Positions 29,211 through 34,360 of a stretch of 38,516 bases of DNA are shown in pieces. Position 1 is the first letter of the stretch. Every line of letters starts with the position of its first letter. The position numbers were made by a program, and so were the translations under genes. Origin of the DNA: a virus; IMG/VR virus record IMGVR_UViG_3300025133_000292, positions 1-38,516 of that record; one strand, written 5' to 3'. The notes below the pieces were generated by a model. The model saw only the letters and a list, made by a program, of their open reading frames with translations. It was not told the DNA's origin and searched no databases.

Positions 29211-29402
29211 TTATTTCTCTTCCTTGGGTGCTTCAGGTATACCAAATATGTATTTGGCTATCTTCTCAGAATTTTCTAAAAGAGATTTAACATTCTTAGT
29301 TGTTGGCAGTGAGGACGCAAGAGAAACTGATTTAGCCCTCATCTCGCAATCAAACTTCATTAACCTAACTCTTTGCTCTGTGTTCTTTTGTTCTTTGTTC
29401 AT
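29211..29402 (-). CDS. Hypothetical helical protein, 63 aa
   Basis: Mostly helical and charged: QRVRLMKFDCEMRAKSVSL, then VKSLLENSEKIAKYIFGI and an acidic/basic tail. Small phage proteins with this two-helix layout, ending in a K-x-x-x-F-G-x segment, are common, but their role is unknown. The start lies two bases after the upstream stop, so it is coupled to the 147-aa nuclease-like gene. Confidence 0.5.
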   Translation of the reverse strand: MNKEQKNTEQRVRLMKFDCEMRAKSVSLASSLPTTKNVKSLLENSEKIAKYIFGIPEAPKEEK

Positions 29403-29404
29403 GT

Positions 29405-29848
29405 CTAAAATTTAATTGTAGTTAGTAAATCTAAGTCTATATAGAATAATAATTCCCTATCCCATATAGATCCTGGTCGTGGGTTTTTCATACCGCCCCA
29501 CTCTACGGTAGCGTTTTTTATATCACGCATCCAAATATAGCCAATTCCATCTAGAAATCTCCATACTATGCACAAAGGTAGCCCCTTATGGAGGGCTTCC
29601 TTTTGGCAATGTTGTATTTTCCTTACAGATGTCCTAGCTCTTTTTACGTCAGACATATTTAGAGTCATGGTTTTCACCTCACACAATCCTGTAACCTCTA
29701 GAGTTTTGTTATCCACAATCTCCGCATCAACTGGGGCGTACTTATCCAACTGATTAAAGGTTAAGTCTCTACCCTCTAATAGGATTCGTAGGGTTTCCTT
29801 CTCCCTCTCCCTGTCAGATTCGTTTTCAAATCTAGGTTCCTGTCTCAT
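29405..29848 (-). CDS. PD-(D/E)XK nuclease-like protein, 147 aa
   Basis: The N-terminus is acidic with several glutamates (ESDREREKETLRILLEG). YAPVDAEIVD (about residues 38-47) supplies an aspartate and GLCEVKTM (about 55-62) the ExK lysine, separated by a short beta turn as in small PD-(D/E)XK enzymes. Two helices (KRARTSVRKIQHCQKEALHKG) and a strand pair ending in GIGYIWMRD follow. This is the second nuclease-like protein within 1.5 kb. It overlaps the preceding gene by 17 bases. A VRR-NUC-like or restriction-like fold is possible; substrate unknown. Confidence 0.5.
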   Translation of the reverse strand: MRQEPRFENESDREREKETLRILLEGRDLTFNQLDKYAPVDAEIVDNKTLEVTGLCEVKTMTLNMSDVKRARTSVRKIQHCQKEALHKGLPLCIVWRFLDGIGYIWMRDIKNATVEWGGMKNPRPGSIWDRELLFYIDLDLLTTIKF

Positions 29849-30233
29849 CTTCTGAGTTGTTTACAACCCACTCGTAAGTGTATCTAGTAGGGGAACCTTC
29901 CTCTTCTTCTTTGTCTGCTTCTTTAAAAGATTCTGCCCACCCTTCTCTAGGGTTTGGTTTATTCTTAACTACCTTTTTCTTTCTATCCATTTCGTCCCTA
30001 AGGACTTGAAGGAGTATAAAGTAACCTGTTAAATCCATAAGATCATTTTCACTTAGATAAGTGTTCTTGCTCTTAATCCTATTTAACTTGTCGTTTATCC
30101 TCGCTTGGATAGCGTACATAGGCTCTACCTCAAATAGAATTCCTTTGTCGAAAACTGAGTTACCATAAGACTTGTTCTTCTCTAATAATAAGTCTCTGAT
30201 CTCATCACATTTTTGTTTAATCTTGTCTTGCAT
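29832..30233 (-). CDS. Nucleotide-modification-associated protein (DUF1599/Nmad1-like)
   Basis: 133 aa. LLLEKNKSYGNSVFDKGILF (about residues 16-35) and AIQARINDKLNRIKSKNTYL (about 42-61), then NDLMDLTGYFILLQVL (about 66-81), match the conserved layout of the DUF1599 / nucleotide-modification-associated domain 1 family: N-K-x-Y-G-N, R-x-x-D-K-L-x-R and D-x-x-D-L-x-G-Y. This family is found in phages, often near nucleotide metabolism, and has a MazG-like all-helical feel. The last 40 residues are charged and probably disordered. The exact substrate is not established. Confidence 0.65.
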   Translation of the reverse strand: MQDKIKQKCDEIRDLLLEKNKSYGNSVFDKGILFEVEPMYAIQARINDKLNRIKSKNTYLSENDLMDLTGYFILLQVLRDEMDRKKKVVKNKPNPREGWAESFKEADKEEEEGSPTRYTYEWVVNNSEDETGT

Positions 30234-30244
30234 TTTAATTTAGT

Positions 30245-30532
30245 TTAAATTCTATAAGAATTGATTAGACCCATAAGTAGCTTATCTTTATTACTAATTC
30301 CGACCTCGTTTGCAATCGAAAGGTTGTACTGTTTTATGGCTTTATTTAGTGTGAATAACCTACATATGGTCCACACACCTAAGCCTCCACCAGTACAGTA
30401 ATAAAATAATTGCTTCCAACCCTGCCCCATAGAACCGTAAGACCACCCTAAGAACAGGAATAAAAGCCAAATCCTTGTTTTGTCAACGCTACGATCCTCA
30501 TAAATTGCTAATTTTCTAAGTTTTGCACTCAT
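30245..30532 (-). CDS. TM2-domain-like membrane protein, 95 aa
   Basis: A basic N-terminus (SAKLRKLAIYEDRSVDKTR) precedes two hydrophobic segments, IWLLFLFLGWSYGSMG (about residues 22-37) and LFYYCTGGGLGVWTICRLFTL (about 44-63; glycines between), joined by a short turn. This helix-turn-helix with G-W-x-Y-G at the turn and a G-x-W after it follows the TM2-domain pattern. The leader carries two copies of a 14-base repeat and a near-consensus box TAACTTTTG on the minus strand about 70 bases upstream. An inner-membrane role during infection is inferred only. Confidence 0.6.
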   Translation of the reverse strand: MSAKLRKLAIYEDRSVDKTRIWLLFLFLGWSYGSMGQGWKQLFYYCTGGGLGVWTICRLFTLNKAIKQYNLSIANEVGISNKDKLLMGLINSYRI

Positions 30533-30567
30533 AATGTTTAGTTAAATTAAAGTTAATGTTTAGTTAA
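30532..30567 (-). repeat. Tandem 14-base repeat in the leader of the TM2-like gene
   Basis: On the + strand TAATGTTTAGTTAA occurs at 30532-30545 and again at 30554-30567, eight bases apart (22-base period). On the coding strand each reads TTAACTAAACATTA, and the nearer copy abuts the start codon, so it may be a duplicated translation-initiation or regulatory sequence. The rest of the 30533-30653 gap holds only a weak promoter-like box and a 23-codon open frame on the opposite strand (30602-30673). Confidence 0.65.
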
Positions 30568-30653
30568 TACTCGTCTTAAAAATTCTTAATACTTTCACCG
30601 TATGAATAAAACTACAAAAGTTACATACGCCCTACTAATGATAGTGGTCTACA

Positions 30654-31178
30654 CTATAGCTCTCTTAAGCTAATCACTAGACTCTCTAATTTATTATAGT
30701 CTTCTATCTTGGTGTTATCATCCATGAATACGTAGAACCCATCATCATCATCAAGAGATGTTGACAGTAAAGCTACACCACACAAGTATAGAGAGTAATA
30801 CAAGTACCCTGCGTCACCGCACTCAGGCTTCTGATACTCTTCGGTAAACCCTAAATTTAAGAGGCTTACAGGCGTTATAACAGTAGGCTTAAGCTTTTGG
30901 CTATCCCCTTTGCAGTCCTTTAAGTATTCAAAATATTCGTTTATAAACTCTTTAGAATCATAATCAATAGTAGGTTCTTTGTTCCCCATGTTCTTTGAGA
31001 AATCTGCCTCTTGCCCCTCTAGGTTAGAAGAATTATCTATATCCAATTCTCTAGATAGATGAGCTACTATACGATCTCTGCTTTCAGTAAAATCTTTTAT
31101 AGCAGATTCCAACCTTTCTTTGTTAGCCTTAGATGATAAAAGGTATTCGGTCTCATCAAAGTTTTCATTACTTTCCAT
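30654..31178 (-). CDS. Acidic hypothetical protein, 174 aa
   Basis: Rich in aspartate, glutamate and serine. The N-terminal half is helical (LLSSKANKERLESAIKDF, SRDRIVAHLSREL). The C-terminal half contains AGYLYYSLYLCGVALLSTSLD, then an acidic run DDDDGFYVFMDDN and helix IEDYNKLESLVISLREL. No catalytic or nucleic-acid-binding motif is recognised. The acidity would suit a DNA mimic or an inhibitor of a host protein, which is speculation. It begins five bases after the stop of the 66-aa gene, in the same operon. Confidence 0.5.
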   Translation of the reverse strand: MESNENFDETEYLLSSKANKERLESAIKDFTESRDRIVAHLSRELDIDNSSNLEGQEADFSKNMGNKEPTIDYDSKEFINEYFEYLKDCKGDSQKLKPTVITPVSLLNLGFTEEYQKPECGDAGYLYYSLYLCGVALLSTSLDDDDGFYVFMDDNTKIEDYNKLESLVISLREL

Positions 31179-31183
31179 ATTGC

Positions 31184-31384
31184 TTAAATTTCAGTTGTTA
31201 AATTTAACTCTCCATGTTCTGATAAGTGGTTATCTATATATGCGAGGATAGCTTCCTCTACATCTTTAGTTATCCTCTTCTTCATGGCTTTCTTCTTTTT
31301 CCTTGGAAGACTATAATAAATTTGTGTGTAAGGGAGAAGTGAATTAAGAGCCTCCTTACCAAAGTGTATTTTCTTTTTCCCCAT
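31184..31384 (-). CDS. Small basic hypothetical protein, 66 aa
   Basis: The N-terminal half is strongly basic (MGKKKIHFGKEAL, LPRKKKKAMKKRITKD). The C-terminal half is an acidic helix (DVEEAILAYIDNHLSEHG). It is the first gene after the putative promoter and operator at 31466-31519, so it may lead a unit running through the 174-aa protein and beyond. A small DNA-binding regulator is conceivable from charge only. Confidence 0.5.
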   Translation of the reverse strand: MGKKKIHFGKEALNSLLPYTQIYYSLPRKKKKAMKKRITKDVEEAILAYIDNHLSEHGELNLTTEI

Positions 31385-31465
31385 AACTACTTTACTTTAA
31401 TTAGTTTTCACCGTTAATAATTGTTTTTCACCTATACTTCGCCAAATCCACCTACTATAGAAAGT

Positions 31466-31519
31466 TATGGCAGGTAATAGCCATACAAAATGGTCTCAAA
31501 CGTAAGGCTATAGCCATAC
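31466..31519 (-). promoter_or_regulatory. Promoter box flanked by a repeated operator-like motif
   Basis: On the minus strand TACGTTTG (31497-31504) matches TAnnTTTG. Just upstream lies GTATGGCTATAGCC (31506-31519), which contains the 10-base palindrome GGCTATAGCC. Just downstream lies GTATGGCTATTACC (31473-31486), identical at 12 of 14 positions and 33 bp away, about three helical turns. TATGGC/GCCATA also forms an inverted repeat (31466-31485). The arrangement looks like a repressed or activated promoter for the 66-aa gene, leaving a leader of about 105 bases. Confidence 0.5.
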
Positions 31520-31539
31520 GAGATTGTTCAGTCAGGTGA

Positions 31540-31594
31540 ACATTTGTCCAGTTTTTTGATTAATAAACTGGACATTTGTCGCTTTTTTTGCGAC
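31540..31594. other. Nested inverted and direct repeats beside the tRNA-like RNA
   Basis: GTCCAGTTT (31546-31554) pairs perfectly with AAACTGGAC (31565-31573) around ten bases. This hairpin is flanked by the direct repeat ACATTTGTC (31540-31548 and 31572-31580). A second hairpin, GTCGC-T7-GCGAC, spans 31578-31594 and lies three bases from the encoded CCA end of the tRNA-like RNA. On the minus strand neither stem is followed by a T tract, so these are more likely processing or binding sites than ordinary terminators. Confidence 0.6.
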
Positions 31595-31597
31595 AGT

Positions 31598-31762
31598 TGG
31601 CTGTAGGAGAAGGACTCGAACCTCCACGTAGCGGTTAGCTTTAAGACAGTTTTGAACCAGGGTGCTGTACAGCTTGGTGGTCAATCCCAAATATCTTAAG
31701 TTTATTCCGTTATCTACACCCACGAGACAGGTGGGCGTGTCTGCCAATTTCACCATCCTACA
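31598..31762 (-). tRNA. tRNA-like RNA 1, 165 nt, expanded variable region, loop triplet GTC
   Basis: On the minus strand: acceptor TGTAGGA (31762-31756) pairs with TCCTACA (31608-31602), followed by G and an encoded CCA. The D arm is GTG/CAC with a Leu-like loop containing GG (31745-31744). The anticodon arm is CCCAC-CTGTCTC-GTGGG, with U33 and triplet GTC, but a T where a purine is usual at 37. The T arm is GGAGG-TTCGAGT-CCTTC. The variable arm closes by TGTAG/CTACG but then holds an 82-nt loop with an inner hairpin (CTTAAGATA with TGTCTTAAAG, 31700 to 31639). The body looks class II (Leu type) while the triplet would read Asp codons. It may be a true tRNA, one with an insertion to be removed, or a tRNA mimic. 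The open frames across it are not genes. Confidence 0.6.
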
Positions 31763-31780
31763 ATATATATAGGTTTCCGT

Positions 31781-31800
31781 TTTTGTTAACGTCAACAAAA
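31781..31800. promoter_or_regulatory. Near-perfect 20-bp palindrome upstream of tRNA-like RNA 1
   Basis: TTTTGTTAAC is followed directly by GTCAACAAAA, a palindrome with one mismatched pair. On the minus strand it contains TTGAC, and TATATATATTG follows 21 bases later, right before the tRNA-like RNA. It could therefore be a promoter with an overlapping operator. Confidence 0.45.
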
Positions 31801-32021
31801 TGGTTTAACTACACTTAAATCTTTTACAAATAAGATCAATCCTTTAACTCTATTTAAACCTTTTCTCATTTTCAGCGTTTTTTCTGCGATTGTAATCACC
31901 ATATAACCTTTTTTTTGGTGAATGTAAACACCAAAGTTTACTTTTTGTAGCTCAAGCTCACTTTAATTATGGCTCATATTAAACACATTTTGAGCTTCAT
32001 TGGTGCAAATATGCACCACAT
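31801..32021. other. Non-coding gap with a hairpin beside the 140-aa gene
   Basis: No credible gene. TGGTGCA-AATA-TGCACCA (32001-32018) is a perfect 7-bp hairpin three bases past the stop codon of the 140-aa gene, without a T tract on the minus strand. AAGCTCA and TGAGCTT form a wider inverted repeat to its left. CACC and GGTG blocks alternate near 31908-31935 around an eight-T run. Confidence 0.5.
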
Positions 32022-32444
32022 TTAATTCTCGTAAATAATCTCAGCATTTTTATCCCATATACCGTATTTCTTTCTATCGTTATTTTTTCTCTTACTCTCT
32101 TTAATCTTTCCTTTAGCGTTTAAATTAATTACCAATCCCACTGATGAAATTAACGCACCAATAGCAGCACTCCTTGTCCAATTCCTTGGTCCTTTAAGGC
32201 TTTCAGTCTCTGTTAAAGCATATAAAGATATACTCGTTTGGATCAAACCTAGTAGTTGTATATTATTTCCTACCCGATGAGTTTCCGATATTCTTGTTTT
32301 AATATTTAAATTCTCCTTTAGGGTTTTAATTTCTTGTTGGTTATAATTTGTCATAAGTATTAAAGATTCAATTTTCTCAGAATTACTCTGTCCAAATCCA
32401 ACAAGTGGAACAAATAATAATAGTGTGTAAAGTAGTTTTCTCAT
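32022..32444 (-). CDS. Exported or membrane protein with signal peptide, 140 aa
   Basis: Residues 1-19 (MRKLLYTLLLFVPLVGFGQ) form a classical Sec signal peptide of flavobacterial style with cleavage likely after FGQ or nearby. The mature part is helical and charged (SEKIESLILMTNYNQQEIKTL), then has two moderately hydrophobic stretches, NNIQLLGLIQTSISLYAL (about 60-77) and SAAIGALISSVGLVINL (about 92-108), and a basic tail. The layout of export signal, coiled segment, membrane segments and basic tail could suit a lysis (spanin-like) or envelope-modifying role, but no family is recognised. The leader contains AACTAAACACTAG close to the start codon. Confidence 0.5.
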   Translation of the reverse strand: MRKLLYTLLLFVPLVGFGQSNSEKIESLILMTNYNQQEIKTLKENLNIKTRISETHRVGNNIQLLGLIQTSISLYALTETESLKGPRNWTRSAAIGALISSVGLVINLNAKGKIKESKRKNNDRKKYGIWDKNAEIIYEN

Positions 32445-32748
32445 GTTTTCTAGTGTTTAGTTTTAATTTAACTTTTCTTTATCTAGTGGTATGTCGGTAT
32501 TTCCGACTAACCTGTGCACCTAAATTTCTTACGTTGCACCCATTTTTCTTAGGTAAATGTCCCGATTATTACCTATTTTCGGTACTTATTGTGAATTTTT
32601 ACTACGATTCGTGATTCGCGTATCGCAAATTAACCTACAAGAATCACAATATGGTGTGAATTTTAACGCAATAACCCCATAAACAGCACTTAATGTATGA
32701 GTTCTCATACAATAATGTGATTTTCGTAGTAATTATATGCGGAAACAT
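32445..32748. other. 304-bp non-coding region dense in small repeats
   Basis: No convincing gene; the longest minus-strand frame is about 34 codons without a credible leader. It contains: hairpin GTCGG-TATTT-CCGAC (32493-32507); two 17-base copies with 14 matches, TGCACCTAAATTTCTTA (32515-32531) and TGCACCCATTTTTCTTA (32535-32551), exactly 20 bp apart; inverted repeat TAGGTAA/TTACCTA (32550-32575); inverted repeat TCACA/TGTGA (32644-32659); and the 18-bp palindrome TGTATGAGTTCTCATACA (32694-32711). CAAATTAACCTACAAG (32626-32641) resembles a block upstream of the RNA element at 34.6 kb. It is probably the control region of the 140-aa gene. Confidence 0.5.
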
Positions 32749-33237
32749 CTAACCTAGCCACCACAAGAAGGTCGCAAGACCTATCACGTAGCCTAAAAGA
32801 ACCAACAGGATATTAGGAAGGACATCTGCAAATGTCATCTTCTTCTCAGAATTTATTCCCTCATTTATTCCCTCACTTGTTCCCTCATTTATTCCCTCAC
32901 TTGTTCCCTCATTTATTCCCTCACGTATCTTCTTACCGCCATGGTAGTTTAAGTATTTCGCTGAGTCTGCATTCCATGACGCTTCATACATCTTTAGAAA
33001 TTCATCAAACTCTGACTTAACATCGTGTTTTTTAATGTCTTTATCTAAGTCTTGATCTATCTCGCCAAAGACTGATGTATTTATAACGACAACCTCTCCC
33101 ATGCTACGTTGGTAGTGTTCCTCTAAGTCCACAAAGGATTCTCCGCATTGGCAGTAATCCATAGACCATCTTTTAGCGCTGTCGGATGTTTGGATACTAT
33201 CACAGTATCCGCATCTCCATTCTAATAGTGTTCTCAT
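32749..33237 (-). CDS. Cys-rich N-domain, repeat linker and C-terminal membrane anchor, 162 aa
   Basis: Residues 1-35 hold CGYC and CQCG, spaced like a four-cysteine zinc ribbon (WRCGYCDSIQTSDS, MDYCQCGESF). A polar middle contains ASWNADSAKYLNYHGG (about 86-101), identical at DNA level to a piece of the next gene upstream. Next are six four-residue repeats, EGIN EGTS EGIN EGTS EGIN EGIN (about 106-129). A C-terminal membrane helix (VLPNILLVLLGYVIGLATFL) follows and ends the protein. There is no signal peptide, so it would be tail-anchored with the ribbon in the cytoplasm. Its start overlaps the stop of the upstream gene by four bases. The N-domain resembles short conserved phage proteins; the rest looks assembled by recombination. 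Confidence 0.6.
   Translation of the reverse strand: MRTLLEWRCGYCDSIQTSDSAKRWSMDYCQCGESFVDLEEHYQRSMGEVVVINTSVFGEIDQDLDKDIKKHDVKSEFDEFLKMYEASWNADSAKYLNYHGGKKIREGINEGTSEGINEGTSEGINEGINSEKKMTFADVLPNILLVLLGYVIGLATFLWWLG
32851..32922 (-). repeat. 12-bp minisatellite, six units
   Basis: On the + strand six 12-base units in the order A A B A B A, where A is ATTTATTCCCTC and B is ACTTGTTCCCTC, cover 72 bases with no other change. Unit length is a multiple of three, so copy-number change would alter the linker length of the 162-aa protein without shifting the frame. Confidence 0.95.
32936..32977 (-). repeat. 42-bp direct repeat, copy 1 (copy 2 at 33493-33534)
   Basis: The 42 bases are identical to 33493-33534, and both copies are read in the same frame, giving WNADSAKYLNYHGG in two adjacent proteins. 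Sequence similarity ends abruptly on both sides. This points to recent recombination or gene conversion, since third positions have not diverged. Confidence 0.95.
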
Positions 33238-33638
33238 TCGCTTTGTTTTACTTGATGAATTTTACTCAAAGTCCAGACGGTTGTAAACCTACCATCTATG
33301 GCGTTACCCCAGATATTGACTTTATCTTCTTTTGTATTAACGCATATTTTAAAGGCATCATGTTCAGTATAATAACAATCTGTATAGTTGTTAGGGCTGT
33401 TGTAATAAGCCCACCAAATCTTTTTCACCTTATCTTCCTCTAACTCAATAGCGATAAACTCCTTAGTGTAGGCGAACTTGGTTTTCTGCCATCCGCCATG
33501 GTAGTTTAAGTATTTCGCTGAGTCTGCATTCCATTCACGAAACTCTGAATACTGAGACTCCCATATTTTAAGGTCAGTATTTTGAGCTTGTACTAAGCCC
33601 GAAAATATAACGCACAAAATTAATAATACTTTTTTCAT
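33234..33638 (-). CDS. Secreted protein, 134 aa
   Basis: A Sec signal peptide, MKKVLLILCVIFSGLVQAQ, with a flavobacterial AQ/N cleavage site, precedes a mature domain of about 115 residues rich in aromatic residues (FREWNADSAKYLNYHGG, KIWWAYYNSPNNYTDCYY, FTTVWTLSKIHQV). Two cysteines in the mature part could pair in the periplasm. It contains copy 2 of the 42-bp repeat. The leader reads ATTAACTAAAAACTAG before the start. A role at the envelope, such as superinfection exclusion or lysis, is possible but not shown. Confidence 0.55.
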   Translation of the reverse strand: MKKVLLILCVIFSGLVQAQNTDLKIWESQYSEFREWNADSAKYLNYHGGWQKTKFAYTKEFIAIELEEDKVKKIWWAYYNSPNNYTDCYYTEHDAFKICVNTKEDKVNIWGNAIDGRFTTVWTLSKIHQVKQSE

Positions 33639-33657
33639 CTTCCTAGTTTTTAGTTAA

Positions 33658-33759
33658 TTAATCATCTAATATTACAGGGTCACAATGTTCCATACAAGCG
33701 GAACAAAGATCGGTTTCCTCTATTACTGGTGCAGTACAACAATTTGATATTATTTCCAT
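33658..33759 (-). CDS. Tiny zinc-ribbon-like protein, 33 aa
   Basis: Reads MEIISNCCTAPVIEETDLC and then SACMEHCDPV before the stop. NCC plus CSAC plus EHC gives the cysteine/histidine layout of a small conserved zinc-ribbon family that I know from Bacteroidota phages (usually NCCGA at the start and C-x-x-C-x-E-H-C later). The gene is below common length cut-offs. It starts about 25 bases from the structured RNA region, which would form its long leader, and ends 19 bases before the 134-aa gene start. Confidence 0.65.
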   Translation of the reverse strand: MEIISNCCTAPVIEETDLCSACMEHCDPVILDD

Positions 33760-33783
33760 AACTTTTTATTTTTAAGTTGTAAG

Positions 33784-33911
33784 TAATCCTTACAAGTTGA
33801 CCAAAAGTGAGCCCTGAGTAAGACATCTCCTACCCAAGAGCTTTACTTTTGATGCTAATTTTGCCTAAGCTCCCCAGCTTAGGACTTCTTACCTATTGAT
33901 TCTCATTAACA
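33784..33911 (-). other. Structured untranslated leader with a strong hairpin
   Basis: CCTAAGCT-CCCC-AGCTTAGG (33864-33883) is a perfect 8-bp hairpin with a four-base loop. A wider inverted repeat CAAAAGT (33802-33808) / ACTTTTG (33845-33851) encloses a short GC-containing segment. No gene fits. It lies between RNA element A and the 33-aa gene on the minus strand, so it may belong to the same RNA. Confidence 0.5.
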
Positions 33912-33988
33912 GGATTTTCACTATATGCCCAACTCACGCTTGGTGCTCTCGTATGATGTGCAGCACTCACGTAGCTTGCTCACGCACT
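33912..33988 (-). ncRNA. Repeated structured RNA element, copy A (no tRNA insert)
   Basis: On the minus strand it carries three CGTGAG motifs, each able to form a hairpin with a C-G-closed GTGA (GNRA) tetraloop: TGC-GTGA-GCA; AGC and AC around a bulge, with GT-GCT; and CCAA(G)C-GTGA-GTTGG. GTGCT/AGCAC brackets a short apical part, GCACATCATACGAG. Block for block it matches copy B at 34361-34580. In the first hairpin TGC/GCA is TAC/GTA in B, a compensatory change that supports pairing. The family is unknown to me, and orientation is inferred from neighbours. Confidence 0.55.
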
Positions 33989-34012
33989 AACATTCATAGG
34001 GTTAGAAATCGG

Positions 34013-34030
34013 TATTTAACAAGTTAAATA
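34013..34030. promoter_or_regulatory. 18-bp palindrome upstream of RNA element A
   Basis: TATTTAACAAGTTAAATA is an 8-2-8 palindrome lying just upstream of element A and overlapping a block (34020-34040) that resembles one upstream of copy B. It is a good candidate operator or promoter part. Confidence 0.45.
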
Positions 34031-34052
34031 TCCCCTAGAATGTCTTAATATT

Positions 34053-34136
34053 TTACGACTTATTACTACTTCTATATTCTTCGTAAGACAAATAAATAGC
34101 CAGTATTGCCATCGCAATTAAAATAAACTTATACAT
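34053..34136 (-). CDS. Tiny membrane protein, 27 aa
   Basis: MYKFILIAMAILAIYL forms a single membrane helix, followed by a charged tail (SYEEYRSSNKS). It lies five bases after the stop of the 63-aa coiled-coil gene, with the same direction. Too short for family recognition, but the composition (basic start, clean helix, polar tail) and the tight spacing support translation. Confidence 0.45.
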   Translation of the reverse strand: MYKFILIAMAILAIYLSYEEYRSSNKS

Positions 34137-34141
34137 AACTC

Positions 34142-34333
34142 CTAGCTTTTTATTTTTTTATACTCATTTACAATGCCAACCAGTTTAGCGACATTAACAT
34201 CCTTAGCGTCTATCATAGCTGTTAATTCATCTAATAATGGAGTCAACTCTTCTAGCTTACTTTTAATATTCCTAATATCAGTAGCCAATTTTAACTCACT
34301 TGTAACGTGTTTGAACTCTTTATTTTTTTCCAT
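34142..34333 (-). CDS. Small coiled-coil protein, 63 aa
   Basis: Almost entirely heptad-like helix: ELKLATDIRNIKSKLEELTP, LLDELTAMIDAKDVNVAKL, VGIVNEYKKIKS. There is no cysteine, signal or membrane part. It follows RNA element B by about 27 bases, so B may act as its leader. Function unknown; a small oligomeric regulator is plausible. Confidence 0.5.
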   Translation of the reverse strand: MEKNKEFKHVTSELKLATDIRNIKSKLEELTPLLDELTAMIDAKDVNVAKLVGIVNEYKKIKS

Positions 34334-34360
34334 CTTGGTTTAAGTTACTGTAAGATTTCT

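Noticed and set aside
28987-29415. Plus-strand frame of 142 codons, phenylalanine/leucine-rich
   Set aside because: It is the reverse reading of lysine-rich minus-strand genes, which are tightly spaced and coherent.
31598-31762. tmRNA or group I intron in a tRNA
   Set aside because: A D stem and a full anticodon arm are present, unlike tmRNA, and the extra 82 nt is too short for known group I introns, with no recognisable P7-type core found by eye.
31532-31798. Open frame of 88 codons over tRNA-like RNA 1
   Set aside because: It covers the acceptor, D, anticodon and T arms exactly and has no protein-like composition; the RNA structure explains the region.
32641-32660. CRP-like site TCACA-N6-TGTGA
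   Set aside because: The half sites are in the opposite order to the CRP consensus (TGTGA-N6-TCACA), so it is listed only as an inverted repeat.
32690-32752. 34-codon minus-strand frame starting MFPHIITTK
   Set aside because: It has no leader motif, crosses the 18-bp palindrome and several inverted repeats, and has no protein-like pattern.
32851-32922. Possible CRISPR-like array
   Set aside because: The units are 12 bp, contiguous, without spacers, and encode a protein repeat.
32832-33020. Plus-strand frame with repeated LFPH residues
   Set aside because: It is the antisense of the 12-bp minisatellite in the 162-aa gene, whose zinc-ribbon motif and membrane anchor make the minus-strand reading far better.
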